Notes under the pieces: generated by a model
What the model was told of the DNA's origin: nothing
The model's database searches: none
Seen by the model: the letters and a program-made list of their open reading frames with translations, nothing else
Shown here: positions 16,796 to 26,474 of the stretch, one piece after another
How the letters are laid out: the number at the start of each line of letters is the position of its first letter
Position numbering within the stretch: the stretch's first letter is position 1
Assembly (NCBI RefSeq): GCF_022811845.1
Contig: NZ_CP064266.1
Location: 4,278,001 to 4,342,000 of the forward strand
DNA: 64,000 nt
Origin: Bacillus pseudomycoides
Lineage (GTDB): Bacteria > Bacillota > Bacilli > Bacillales > Bacillaceae_G
Direction: 5' to 3'
Position numbers and translations under genes: made by a program

Positions 16796-18707
16796 GCGTA
16801 TTCTTTATGAAACACATGTAATTCAAGAAATTGGTCAAGTAGATAAAGGAAGCACACAAACGGATTCGATGGAGTTAGAAAAACAACGTGGAATTACCAT
16901 TAAAGCATCTGTCGTTTCATTTTTTATAAATGATTTAAAAGTAAATGTAATTGATACACCAGGTCATGCGGATTTTATTGCGGAGGTAGAACGATCTTTT
17001 GGCGTTCTAGATGGAGCTATTTTAGTAATATCTGCGGTAGAAGGTATTCAAGCACAAACCAAGATTTTAATGAAAACTCTGCAAAAACTACGTATTCCAA
17101 CGATTTTATTTGTAAATAAAATCGACCGTAGCGGTGCTGAAACAACGAAAGTCATTCAACAAATACGGGATATGCTTCCGAATCAAGTACTCCCACTATA
17201 TAAAGTGAAAAATGAAGGAACAAAAGATGCGTATATTCTTCAAAACAAAGTAGATGCTGCTGTATATGATGAGTATATTGAACTTCTAGCATCACATAAT
17301 GAATCGTTACTCGAATCCTACGTAAATGGCGAAATATTACATGAAGACACTTTAAGAAATGAATTATGGGATCAGATTCAACATGCAAATGTATATCCAA
17401 TCTTTTTCGGTTCAGCAATGACTGGAATAGGAATCACAGAGCTACTCGAAAGCATTTCAGCAATGATTCCTCAAAATGATTGTGACGATGATATAAATAC
17501 ACCTTTATCTGGTATTGTTTTTAAAATCGAAAGAGAACTTACCGGAGAAAAAATTGCATACGTACGAATATTCTCCGGCTGTTTACACGTAAGAAAATAT
17601 ATTGATATCAATCGAAAACAAAGTGACTTAAACACCATTTCACACAAAGAAAAAATAAAAAACCTTCATATATTTCATAATGGAAATGCTGTTCAATCCC
17701 CTATTGCTGGCACGGGAGAATTTTGTAAAGTATGGGGGCTTAGCGACATTAGAATCGGTGATGTGATAGGTGAATGGTCAGATAAAATGAAAGGCATTCA
17801 CTTTGCAGAACCTCAAATGGAAGCTGCAATTGAAGCACGACCAAAAGAGAAGAATCATGACCTGTATCAAGCACTGGTGGAATTATCGGAAGAAGATCCA
17901 CTTATTAAAGTAGTAAAGGATGATATTCATAACGAAATCTATATTCGGCTTTTTGGTGAAGTTCAAAAAGAAGTGATTGAAACAACTCTACAAGAAAACT
18001 ATAATTTAGCCGTTTCCTTTTCAGATATAAGAATTATATGTATAGAAAAACCAATTGGAATCGGAGATGCACTAGAAATAATGGGTGAAAAAACTAACCC
18101 TTTCTATGCAACAATTGGTTTTAAAATTGAACGTGGTGCATGTGGAACTGGTATCACTTATAATTTAGCGGTCGAGCTGGGCTCATTACCTTTAGCATTT
18201 CATAAAGCGATTGAAGACACAGTATTCCAAACGTTAAAACAAGGCTTATATGGATGGAAAGTCACTGATATCGTCGTAACATTAACGCATACCGGTTATG
18301 CAAGTCCAGTAACGACAGCTGGTGATTTTAGGAAACTAACGCCTCTTGTCTTAATGGATGCTTTAAAGCAAGCCGGAACCAATGTATATGAACCAGTAAA
18401 TGAGTTTGAATTAACAGTGCCAGCACATTCAATTAGCACAGCAATGTATAAATTATCAGCTATACATGCTGCTTTTACAGAACCTGTACTGCATAACGAG
18501 TCCTTTTGTTTAACAGGAACATTACCGATGGCCAAAACGGAGAATTTTAAGCGTGGCCTGCATTCTTTTACAGAAGGCGAAGGTGTCTTTATCACTAGAC
18601 CTTGCGGATATAGTAAAATGGACTCAAAATTCCCGTCGCGAAAACGAGTAGACTATAATCCACTGAATCGAAAAGATTATTTACTGCATGTGCTTCGTGC
18701 TTATTAA
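16734..18707 (+). CDS. Tet(M)/Tet(O)-type ribosomal protection GTPase
   Basis: 657 residues, near the 639-650 of Tet(M)-type proteins and shorter than EF-G. Motifs: G1 AHVDAGKTSLTER (10-22), G2 QRGITIKAS, G3 DTPGHADF, G4 NKIDR; then domain II, and the EF-G-like domains III-V with GACGTGITYN and LTHTGYASP. Such proteins dislodge tetracycline from the ribosome. The G+C matches the neighbourhood, so this looks like a resident chromosomal homologue and not a recent import. Whether it confers clinical resistance cannot be read. Confidence 0.8.
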   Translation: MKTINIGIVAHVDAGKTSLTERILYETHVIQEIGQVDKGSTQTDSMELEKQRGITIKASVVSFFINDLKVNVIDTPGHADFIAEVERSFGVLDGAILVISAVEGIQAQTKILMKTLQKLRIPTILFVNKIDRSGAETTKVIQQIRDMLPNQVLPLYKVKNEGTKDAYILQNKVDAAVYDEYIELLASHNESLLESYVNGEILHEDTLRNELWDQIQHANVYPIFFGSAMTGIGITELLESISAMIPQNDCDDDINTPLSGIVFKIERELTGEKIAYVRIFSGCLHVRKYIDINRKQSDLNTISHKEKIKNLHIFHNGNAVQSPIAGTGEFCKVWGLSDIRIGDVIGEWSDKMKGIHFAEPQMEAAIEARPKEKNHDLYQALVELSEEDPLIKVVKDDIHNEIYIRLFGEVQKEVIETTLQENYNLAVSFSDIRIICIEKPIGIGDALEIMGEKTNPFYATIGFKIERGACGTGITYNLAVELGSLPLAFHKAIEDTVFQTLKQGLYGWKVTDIVVTLTHTGYASPVTTAGDFRKLTPLVLMDALKQAGTNVYEPVNEFELTVPAHSISTAMYKLSAIHAAFTEPVLHNESFCLTGTLPMAKTENFKRGLHSFTEGEGVFITRPCGYSKMDSKFPSRKRVDYNPLNRKDYLLHVLRAY

Positions 18708-18800
18708 GTGAAGATACTAGCATGCTCTGTTGTTCCCAAAATCAACCTCCTTTTATATTATAAAAGAAAACAAATTTATCAACTTGAGCATATAAAATAA

Positions 18801-18845
18801 AAAAGCGAATCTAAAGAAAGTTTAATTCCTTAGATTCGCTTTTTC
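18801..18845 (+). terminator. Terminator after the tet-like gene
   Basis: GCGAATCTAA pairs with TTAGATTCGC, followed by TTTTTC. About 95 bp after the stop codon. Confidence 0.8.
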
Positions 18846-18930
18846 TATAATATTTCACGAGCGATATGACACTTTTATCGGGGCGTTTAAAGCATCATAA
18901 CTAAGTAGAGAATTTATTATCAAATTATAC

Positions 18931-19250
18931 TTAAAAACCAATTACTATCCATTCATCGACAACATTCCAGAAATTTAAATTGTACTTAGGTGGCTTATTT
19001 TTAAACCACAAGGTTGAATTCACATCAATTTTAATGGGTTCATCTCATTCTTCGATAATGCCCCAATCAAATTCACAGAAATTTGATACTTCATCTTCGG
19101 GAACTATCCCCATAGTATGGCTGGCATAATAGTAGACACCAATATGCTTTCAACTCGTATTCCGAAACTTCACAAACAGGAAATAAAAAGAGCGCTCTAT
19201 CCAGATAAGCTCGAAAAACAAGGTTTTGTAAACAGTCTGATCTTTCACAA
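18931..19250 (-). pseudogene. Decayed gene of unknown family
   Basis: Two adjoining frames make sense together: VFRAYLDRALFLFPVCEVSE then, after a one-base slip near 19145, IGVYYYASHTMGIVPEDEVS, continuing EFDWGIIEE, an in-frame TGA where TGG would fit, and DEPIKIDVNSTLWFKNKPPK to a TAA at 18931. No start is seen. The composition is protein-like but I do not recognise the family. Confidence 0.55.
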
Positions 19251-19288
19251 ATTATGAGTAAAAAGTGAAGCTATTAATTGTTTCTTAG

Positions 19289-20392
19289 CTAATTGTTGAT
19301 GATAGCATATTTATTATTCCCGAAGAACATTTGATCCCATAAACCCTCAGCTTTATAAATTTTTTTCACACCATTCAATTCATGAGTTAGTTGGACATCC
19401 CCTAAGATACGAGTATAGGTAGGGTTAGCTCCTGACTTTTTGGCTATCAAAGCCTGAGTAGAATCCAAATTGTCTAATAAACTTATTGAAACAATATCCC
19501 TATTTCTAATAAATTCTACTGTATAAGACTCAAAACTTGAAATAGGTTGAAGGTATATTAAATGGTTATCCATAAACTTTTTAGTTTCTGGATGTTCTAT
19601 AATATCTTCTCTCTGAATTTTAGTAAGAGATTGATCGTCCGATATTATTTTTCCATCTTTAGCTAACATAAACACAGGCAACCTTTTGTAGTTATAATTC
19701 TTCTCAGCAATAATGTCGCAAGCAATGATGTCAAAACCATCAACTTTAGCTCTTCCCCAATACCAATGATTCATCAATTTCTCCATGCCGATATTGCCCC
19801 AGTTATGATCATGGTAACCAGTCCCTTTTAATTGAATCATTTTATCACCAATAGTCAAATTAGCTTCGATTGTCGCGGATGGTTGAGCAATAAACCATGC
19901 AAAGAAGTGCTCATCTTGGTTTCCGTAGAACCAATGACCGGTGTTTGGACGCCACATCGGTAATTTTGACGTCATTACAGCATGATATTTAATATATCCT
20001 TCTTCAAAATGAAGGATATATTGTCCATCTTGGTATTTGAGGTAGGATTTGTTGATATTGACATCACAAATATCTTTTTTAGCGTTAAGCCTACTGCTTT
20101 TAGCCCCTTGAGAAGACATAAGGGTTTTGGTGCCATCAGGATATGTAATATCAATTTGGACTGTAGGCCATGCTGGTCCAAGAACATCAAAGCGATTTTT
20201 GGTGTAAAAGGTAGTCACTACAGTTGTTCCGTCCTCAAATTCGGCATCAGTATACCACCACTCAAAAGAACCTTCCCTTCCGTCTGTGCGCATGCCATCC
20301 TCTTTTGGCTGCGGTTCTGTAGGATGAATATTTAATTTTCTATAAGTTTCCTCATCATTTGCCAATCTAACTTGTTCTACGTTTACACTCAT
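19289..20392 (-). CDS. CrtC/AttH-like lipocalin-domain protein
   Basis: 367 residues from the ATG at 20392, which has GGAGG eight bases upstream. GSFEWWYTDAEFEDGTTVV near residue 40 and GTGYHDHNWGN near 210 are hallmarks of the hydroxyneurosporene synthase (CrtC)/AttH two-domain lipocalin fold; the Glu-Trp-Trp-Tyr and His-Asp-His-Asn-Trp clusters form the pocket. No carotenoid genes lie nearby, so carotenoid hydratase activity is not implied. No signal peptide. Confidence 0.75.
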   Translation of the reverse strand: MSVNVEQVRLANDEETYRKLNIHPTEPQPKEDGMRTDGREGSFEWWYTDAEFEDGTTVVTTFYTKNRFDVLGPAWPTVQIDITYPDGTKTLMSSQGAKSSRLNAKKDICDVNINKSYLKYQDGQYILHFEEGYIKYHAVMTSKLPMWRPNTGHWFYGNQDEHFFAWFIAQPSATIEANLTIGDKMIQLKGTGYHDHNWGNIGMEKLMNHWYWGRAKVDGFDIIACDIIAEKNYNYKRLPVFMLAKDGKIISDDQSLTKIQREDIIEHPETKKFMDNHLIYLQPISSFESYTVEFIRNRDIVSISLLDNLDSTQALIAKKSGANPTYTRILGDVQLTHELNGVKKIYKAEGLWDQMFFGNNKYAIINN

Positions 20393-20756
20393 TTTAACAA
20401 CCTCCATTTTGTAATGTGCTAACGACCGAAAACTGATAATTGTAATAAAATTGACAATTGTAATGTTTCTTGTACAAAGTATAGAAAAAAACACCATATA
20501 ATATCTTATAATTTTATAAATATATATTTGTTTATTATCTTTCGTATTATTGAAGTTTTTGTTTTTTAAAGAATAAATGATTTTATAATTAACAGGGGCT
20601 GTAAATGATAGAGGGATACTAGAAAAGATTATTGGAAAGCATCGCTTATACTTACTGCACTTATATGAAACCGACATACAACTTCCAAAAAATGCAAATG
20701 CTTTTTTTGGTGATTTAACATCTTTCGATAAAATTGGTGGAGAAGCCAATTTTGGA
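20393..20756. other. Gene-free stretch with an orphan coding-like fragment
   Basis: A plus-strand frame ending at TAA 20781-20783 reads GKHRLYLLHLYETDIQLPKN and FFGDLTSFDKIGGEANFGLK without a start; it looks like a cut-off gene end adjoining the IS66 remnant. The remainder is AT-rich with no gene. Confidence 0.35.
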
Positions 20757-20839
20757 TTAAAAAACTCCACATGTTGTATGTAAGGAGATTATCTCATGGG
20801 CTATTTACAAATAGTAGGTGGGGAATATTTGACGCTTAC
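20757..20839 (-). mobile_element. IS66-family terminal remnant (left of a pair)
   Basis: About 80 bp nearly identical, in reverse complement, to 30395-30475. It ends in GACGCTTAC (20831-20839), the reverse of the GTAAGCGTC terminus found at 30395. In the other copy this block leads into an IS66-type TnpA reading frame. Confidence 0.7.
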
Positions 20840-20863
20840 CTTATTAATTTAACATAGACTAAG

Positions 20864-20893
20864 AAGTCGATCGTCAACAGACAATCGACTTTT
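20864..20893 (-). terminator. Terminator-like hairpin after DUF4003
   Basis: AAGTCGATCGTC pairs with GACAATCGACTT (one mismatch) around a short loop. It lies about 80 bp beyond the DUF4003 stop. Confidence 0.6.
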
Positions 20894-20975
20894 GAGTTAG
20901 GTATAATATGTAGCCCTTTTTAGAAAATCTTACATATAGCGACGGTGCGCTTGCATTCGTGCATCAAATCGCACA

Positions 20976-21959
20976 TTATGAACCACTGCTGGCAGAAGCA
21001 GCTGCAGAGGAAGCGGTAATGGCTGCTATCATAGCTGCCTGCTGCGCCTGTATGAGAACCTCTATCATTGTTTGTAAGCCTGTATTAGCAGCGTGACTTT
21101 CCGCACCTTTTTGACTTACGAATAGCTGAATTGCAATCAGAATACTTATATCCGTATGCCAACGGAATAGCTTTTCTCCTTGCAATTTCTCAATGAATGC
21201 TCGAACAGAATGGACCTCTTTCTCTCCATCCTCAAGCAATGCTAGTAGCCCGATAGCCGGATAATGCATTTGTTTTACTTTTACCTTTTCTTGCTTTAGC
21301 AGATTCCATATGTTTATGTATCGCGCTACTAAAATATCTTCACTGACATCCTTCTTTAAAGAAAGAATATGGCTTAAAAATTGAAGATCGTTTCCTTTGC
21401 GCATGCCAGCTGCCGCCAACTTCTGATAGAAACGTTCCACCCGGTCCATGAGCGTCTCTACTTTCTCTTGTTGCCCTGCTAGCAAAACAGCGAGCTGGTA
21501 ATCATTTGTGCTTGTAAGAAAGAAGTGATCCTCTTTCATGCGTTTATATACTTGCAACGACCGCTGAATTCGCGTGTCATGCTGTCCATTGTCTTCTGGT
21601 AAAAGCGCAGCTGCTGCCAGATAAGTGAATATACTCCGGCTAAAGCCACCAGCGACCAATCGTTCATATAAGTCTAGAAACCTTTGAAACGCTTCTTTGT
21701 AATGGGTAAAGTGAATATCTAATGTTGCTGCAACCACAAAGCGATGATAGGACTTTAAGTATGAAAACATCCCTACTTGATCCTTAATATAGTTACTGAT
21801 TTCTAAAAACCGTCCAAGATGAAACGGCTTATCGCTGCCTGCATACATAGCGGCAATCATCATCCCTGTTCGAGAATCACTGGTTTTCCACTTTAACTCT
21901 CCCTTCAACTGTGCATATATATGCGTGTACTGCTCCAGTTTCTGCTGTAATGTAATCAT
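20976..21959 (-). CDS. DUF4003 family protein
   Basis: 327 residues, all-helical, no signal peptide. Y-H-R-F-V-V-A-A-T-L-D and GGFSRSIFTYLAAAALLPED are typical of DUF4003. The last 25 residues are an Ala/Ser-rich low-complexity tail, unusual for a globular end. Function unknown. It is the first gene inside the IS66-bounded block. Confidence 0.7.
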   Translation of the reverse strand: MITLQQKLEQYTHIYAQLKGELKWKTSDSRTGMMIAAMYAGSDKPFHLGRFLEISNYIKDQVGMFSYLKSYHRFVVAATLDIHFTHYKEAFQRFLDLYERLVAGGFSRSIFTYLAAAALLPEDNGQHDTRIQRSLQVYKRMKEDHFFLTSTNDYQLAVLLAGQQEKVETLMDRVERFYQKLAAAGMRKGNDLQFLSHILSLKKDVSEDILVARYINIWNLLKQEKVKVKQMHYPAIGLLALLEDGEKEVHSVRAFIEKLQGEKLFRWHTDISILIAIQLFVSQKGAESHAANTGLQTMIEVLIQAQQAAMIAAITASSAAASASSGS

Positions 21960-22130
21960 AGCAATCCCCCTATGTTCCTTTTGTGCTTCTCTTCTATCAT
22001 ACTATTATTCCATATTTAGGAATACTGTTTTTGATACAGACTTTGTAAGCTTATACTTCACTTGGTATATTTTCCATAATCCCCCTATTAGTTATAAGTA
22101 AAGTCCCCATTTCCATCTTTCTATCTCTTT

Positions 22131-22598
22131 TTATTCATTCCTAACAATATGTTCCATATGAATAGGCAAATCATTCACTTTATCCTTTAGAAAATCCGGT
22201 TTCAAGTTATATTCATTTATATGCTCTAATGGCACCCATTGAAATACATACCTTCTGCCGTCTTCTTCAAGAACAAAAGAATTCTCTCCGTTTGCAGGCA
22301 ACTCAAGCAACTTCACTTCATAATAGAAACTAATTTCATGGAACTGACACTTATCATATGTAAAGAAATTTTCAGCCATCCATAGCAGCCTCTTCACATC
22401 AACATCTACCCCTAGTTCCTCTCTAAGCTCTCTTTTCACTGCCGATTCACTGCTTTCTAGCATCTGTACTCGTCCACCCGGTACATACCAGAAATCTTCT
22501 CCTTCATTTTGAATCATTAACATTTTATTATTATGTTTACATATTGCACCCACTCGATAATTGAAACACGCTTTTTCTAGTTTGAATGTAAGATCCAT
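22131..22598 (-). CDS. NUDIX hydrolase
   Basis: 155 residues with a complete Nudix box: GGRVQMLESSESAVKRELREELGV (G-x5-E-x7-R-E-x-x-E-E-x-G-U; about residues 41-64). Hydrolyses a nucleoside diphosphate linked to another moiety; the C-terminal half does not identify the substrate. AAAGGGG precedes the ATG. Confidence 0.9.
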   Translation of the reverse strand: MDLTFKLEKACFNYRVGAICKHNNKMLMIQNEGEDFWYVPGGRVQMLESSESAVKRELREELGVDVDVKRLLWMAENFFTYDKCQFHEISFYYEVKLLELPANGENSFVLEEDGRRYVFQWVPLEHINEYNLKPDFLKDKVNDLPIHMEHIVRNE

Positions 22599-22629
22599 TA
22601 TTCTGTATCCCCTTTATATGATTTAATAT

Positions 22630-24099
22630 TTAACTGCTAAAATACTTCACTTGCAAATTTTGTTTATAAGCGATGATGATAGAAAACAATCCATTAAGAG
22701 CACACAAGATAACTACTCCAATTGATAAATAAGCTAAATCTGGAGAAAACACATAAATCGCATGCCATGGAGAATCCGTACTATAAATTAATGCCGGAAT
22801 TGTTGCAATAGATATCACTAAGAAAATGATACCGTAAATGCACCATATGCTTCTTTTACGAACTTTTTTTGATCTCATCTTTACCAACAGATAAACAAGC
22901 ATTACAAAAAGTAAACATATTACCCCAATTATAACCAATTGAACAATAGGAGTATTTGAAGGTATATCAACTGGTTCATTTCCATTTATTATATTTATAA
23001 TACCTTGCTTCAAATAGGAAAGCGCCTCTTCTTCCAGAATATGATTTTTATTAGTAAGAATCACGCCACCCCACCCCGTTTTCGGTATAAAAAACATTTC
23101 AGCATGCGAATCAGGGGTTGAACCTGAATGCCATATCATTTTCTCCTCAGAATCTGGATTTGTGATTCTTACCCCTAAGCCGTAGTAGCGGGTTTCACCT
23201 GTTTGAACATGCGGTGATACATAAAGATTTCTATTATTTTCAGTTAAAAAATTGTCATTCTCTTGTCTACTAAGGAATTTTATGTATTGAACCATATCTT
23301 CTGCACTTGCTGCTATATACCCATATGGTGCTCCCCCATTATCATATGTTACCAAACTTTTTCTAGGGATCCCAAACCATGACTGATAACCAGCTAAATA
23401 TCCATTTTGATATGAAGTATCATTATCAGCCGCTGCATTCTTCATACCTAATGGTAAAAAAACTTCCTGCTTCATGTACTCAGAATACGTTTGATCGGTA
23501 ACTTCTTCAATAAGAGCACCGAGAATTAAGAAATTTGCATTACTATATTGATACTTTTCTCCAGGTGGAGCGGTAAGCGCAACATTTGATAGACTTTCCA
23601 CATTATCTTTTATAGCGTTGAGCCCGTCAGATTCTTTGTCTGATATTGCTAAACCAGAATACGTACTAATTCCACTTGAATGAGTAAGCAAATGTTTAAT
23701 TGTTATTTTTGATGCTGCTTGTTTATCTTTAAGTGTAAACCATGGAAGATATTTTTTGACTGGATCTTCTAAGTGAACGGTACCTTTTTCAATTAGTTTT
23801 ATTATAGCTAAACCTGTTAATGATTTACTTATCGATCCTATAGTAAAGGGGGTTTCAGTCGTCACTGTTTCCTCAGTTTCTCCCGTTACACCCCATGCTT
23901 TAGAATAGAATAAATCATTTTCATGAACGATAGCAATCGAGGCTCCTGGAATTCGATGTTCTTTTAAAAAGGTTTCTACGTAGGTGTCTATCATATTCTT
24001 AATATCTTTTTCTGCGGAAACTTTCGAGGCTGGTAGAAATAAAATAACCACATTCCATAATAAGCATATAAAAATGATCCTGAATTTTAGTATCTTCAT
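22630..24099 (-). CDS. Membrane-anchored beta-lactamase-related serine hydrolase
   Basis: About 489 residues: signal peptide (5-30), then a class C beta-lactamase/DD-peptidase-like domain with S-x-x-K (SISKSL, about 92), Y-x-N (YSNAN, about 185) and H-S-G (WHSGST, about 335), then three C-terminal membrane helices (about 385-485). Such proteins are usually peptidases or esterases. The start at 24099 is preferred over a GTG at 24111. Last gene of a PadR-HAAS-hydrolase unit. Confidence 0.85.
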   Translation of the reverse strand: MKILKFRIIFICLLWNVVILFLPASKVSAEKDIKNMIDTYVETFLKEHRIPGASIAIVHENDLFYSKAWGVTGETEETVTTETPFTIGSISKSLTGLAIIKLIEKGTVHLEDPVKKYLPWFTLKDKQAASKITIKHLLTHSSGISTYSGLAISDKESDGLNAIKDNVESLSNVALTAPPGEKYQYSNANFLILGALIEEVTDQTYSEYMKQEVFLPLGMKNAAADNDTSYQNGYLAGYQSWFGIPRKSLVTYDNGGAPYGYIAASAEDMVQYIKFLSRQENDNFLTENNRNLYVSPHVQTGETRYYGLGVRITNPDSEEKMIWHSGSTPDSHAEMFFIPKTGWGGVILTNKNHILEEEALSYLKQGIINIINGNEPVDIPSNTPIVQLVIIGVICLLFVMLVYLLVKMRSKKVRKRSIWCIYGIIFLVISIATIPALIYSTDSPWHAIYVFSPDLAYLSIGVVILCALNGLFSIIIAYKQNLQVKYFSS

Positions 24100-24107
24100 A
24101 TTAATTT

Positions 24108-24620
24108 TCACCTGCTTATATTTACTTTTCGTATATAAAACACTACCAGCATGGAAATTAGTGCGGAAATAGAAATGCTAGTAATCATTAACAGCGAATT
24201 CCACCAAGAATTATCTGCTATCTGATACAAAATATTATAGTCAAACGAGTTATTCGTATTTATTGGGTTAAATGATTCTGTTAAAAGCATAGATAGTAAG
24301 AGTTGTGAAGTGAGGTATGTAACGATTGAAGTAAAGAATCCAATCACAAATAAAATTCCTGTTCTATTTTTAGATTTTCGTATCTGTTTTATTTCAGAAT
24401 GAAGATCAATTTCATTCATTTCTAAAAAATCTTTGATAAATGTTGTTGTATCTCCTAAATCATTTATACTATCTTGGCCGTGTTCACGACATTCTTGTAT
24501 ATGCTCTAAAAGTTGCTGCTTAATGATTTTTCTGTTCTTTGAACTTATTTGGTATTGTTTTAATTCTTCAAGAACTTCATTTAAGAATTGTGTTTCTTCC
24601 ATATTCAATTTCATGTTCAT
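24108..24620 (-). CDS. HAAS-domain membrane protein (DUF1700-like)
   Basis: 170 residues starting MNMKLNMEETQFLNEVLEEL at an ATG that overlaps the PadR stop (ATGA). The first 85 residues form the HAAS-like helical domain (LLEHIQECREHGQDSINDLGDTTTFI), followed by two to three membrane segments. HAAS proteins are typically encoded next to PadR regulators and act as their membrane partners. Confidence 0.8.
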   Translation of the reverse strand: MNMKLNMEETQFLNEVLEELKQYQISSKNRKIIKQQLLEHIQECREHGQDSINDLGDTTTFIKDFLEMNEIDLHSEIKQIRKSKNRTGILFVIGFFTSIVTYLTSQLLLSMLLTESFNPINTNNSFDYNILYQIADNSWWNSLLMITSISISALISMLVVFYIRKVNISR

Positions 24621-24958
24621 TCGAAATGTTCTCCTTTCAAACCAATTTGCAGTAGGGATCTTATATCCTGTTGTAACTCCAACCACTCGTTGATTTTTTT
24701 CTGAAGATACATTTCCCCTCTTTCATTAATTTCATAATAAACTCTAACCTTACCACTTTCTGTCATTTCACGGTAAGTATGAACACATTCTTGATCTTTA
24801 AGCTTAGTCAAAATGGGATAAATGCTTCCTACTCCTTTCAGTTTTAAATTGTGTTTTTCTAATTCCTTCATAATTTCATATCCATAACTTTTACCCTTTG
24901 ACAAAATAGATAACACACACATCTCTAAATGCCCTTTAATTAAACTTGTTCTATCCAT
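24617..24958 (-). CDS. PadR-family regulator
   Basis: 113 residues: LEMCVLSILSKGKSYGYEIM and GVGSIYPILTKLKDQECVHT form the winged helix. Heads a three-gene unit with a HAAS membrane protein and the beta-lactamase-like hydrolase. A perfect dyad lies 17-45 bp upstream. Confidence 0.9.
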   Translation of the reverse strand: MDRTSLIKGHLEMCVLSILSKGKSYGYEIMKELEKHNLKLKGVGSIYPILTKLKDQECVHTYREMTESGKVRVYYEINERGEMYLQKKINEWLELQQDIRSLLQIGLKGEHFE

Positions 24959-24974
24959 AGGATAAATTTAACAA

Positions 24975-25003
24975 AAATATATACTTCATTCAAGTATATA
25001 TTT
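24975..25003. promoter_or_regulatory. PadR operator dyad
   Basis: AAATATATACTT (24975-24986) and AAGTATATATTT (24992-25003) are perfect 12-bp arms with a 5-bp centre, directly upstream of the PadR gene. Autoregulation is expected. Confidence 0.75.
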
Positions 25004-25066
25004 AGAATTTTTTTACTTTTCTTAATCAAAATTACATTCATTGGATTTTGAATCCCTAAACACGTA

Positions 25067-25095
25067 AAACCCCGTCTAATTTTAGGACGGGGCAA
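25067..25095 (-). terminator. Terminator downstream of the epimerase gene
   Basis: CCCCGTCT and GGACGGGG pair around AATTTTA; on the minus strand TTTTAC follows. Confidence 0.65.
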
Positions 25096-25214
25096 AAATG
25101 ATTTTTTTAAACCTAGTTTTTATTACACGAGCATATTAGATTTTGAGAACTCCTAATTTTGAAGAGCCGATTTCCTAATTATATTCTCCTCTGTTTGATA
25201 AGTATATTCCCTCA

Positions 25215-26252
25215 TCAAAATTTCTCCTTCTGAAACCACGCCTCTAGCAATTCTCCCTCTCTTTCTCTTGATATACCTGCCTTTCGTTCTGTATCCTGTC
25301 TTGATTTCTCCCATTGATATATATCACAAATAGTATCTTCAATAGACCGGAATGAAAGACCCGCGTTAACAGCCTTTTCTATATTGATGAAAAAACTACC
25401 TTTCCACGGTTCTGTCTCTCCTTCTAGTGGGAATTTTTCTGGAATCCATAAAGGCATCTCCGTCCATGGCTGTACTTTACTCTCATTTAAAAATTGTTCT
25501 TCTACCCACACAAATTCAGCATCGCTATTTGTTACCGCTTTACAAGTATTTAATAGTTCTTCTATCGTCAATTCATCATTCGGTCCTGTTACATTAAACT
25601 TTCCTACTTTTCTGTTCTCCACCATATCGAACGCCCAAGTTGCCACATCTTTTACGTCAATCAATTGAACAGGACGGTTCGAACGTCCCGGTACCAATAT
25701 TTTTCCACCTTGCGCTACACGCTGAACCCAGTATGGAAGTCGATCCGAATAATCAAATGCTCCAACAAGAAGCCCTGCTCTTATATGCAAAACACGCCCA
25801 AGCCAATGTTTTTCTGCTTCTTCCTCACATAAAACTTTCAGCGCTCCATAATACTCGTAAGGAGATATTTCTCCCGCTTCAATCGCTTTCAACTTATCAC
25901 TAGGCGGCATAGACTGTACATGATAGTCTTCCTTAATATGAAATGGAATCCAATCTTTATAAGTAGAGATACTTGATATGAATGTATAATGTTCGATGTT
26001 ATCTCCAAGTACGGTTGCGATTTTGCGGATTTGATGAGGCGCAAATCCGCATGTGTCCATTACAACATCCCATTTTCGATTTTCTAAGACTGATACATCA
26101 CTGTCTCTATTGCCGGTTAGCTGCTCTACTTCAGGAAATACATCTTTATTCGTGCCACGATTAAATAAGGTAACTTCATGCCCTCTACTCAATGCTTCTT
26201 CAACCAAAGCTCTTCCTAAAAAACGAGTACCTCCTAATATAAGGACCTTCAT
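25215..26252 (-). CDS. NAD-dependent epimerase/dehydratase family protein
   Basis: 345 residues beginning MKVLILGGTRFLGRALVEEA, the extended SDR G-x-x-G-x-x-G dinucleotide motif. The active-site Tyr region is SPYEYYGALKVLCEEEAEK. GGGGGAAAA supports the start at 26252. The overall layout resembles the CSP41/isoflavone-reductase-like SDR group; the substrate is unknown. Confidence 0.85.
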   Translation of the reverse strand: MKVLILGGTRFLGRALVEEALSRGHEVTLFNRGTNKDVFPEVEQLTGNRDSDVSVLENRKWDVVMDTCGFAPHQIRKIATVLGDNIEHYTFISSISTYKDWIPFHIKEDYHVQSMPPSDKLKAIEAGEISPYEYYGALKVLCEEEAEKHWLGRVLHIRAGLLVGAFDYSDRLPYWVQRVAQGGKILVPGRSNRPVQLIDVKDVATWAFDMVENRKVGKFNVTGPNDELTIEELLNTCKAVTNSDAEFVWVEEQFLNESKVQPWTEMPLWIPEKFPLEGETEPWKGSFFINIEKAVNAGLSFRSIEDTICDIYQWEKSRQDTERKAGISREREGELLEAWFQKEKF

Positions 26253-26474
26253 AATTTTCCCCCATTCATTTTCATAACCTATAAAATTAGTATTCATTTT
26301 ATATAACGATTTTCCAAGTTAAAAAGTTACGGGGTGATGAAAAAAAGGAACTTACATGAATATAATATAAAATAGCCATTATTAGATCAAAATACAGTAT
26401 GTAATTTAATTTTGGGATTAATAGTTGACTACCCAAACCACGATTTTAGATAGTAGGATAAATAAACACTTCTA

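Noticed and set aside
17152..17418. 88-codon minus-strand frame opposite the tet-like gene
   Set aside because: Antisense shadow of a strong conserved GTPase gene.
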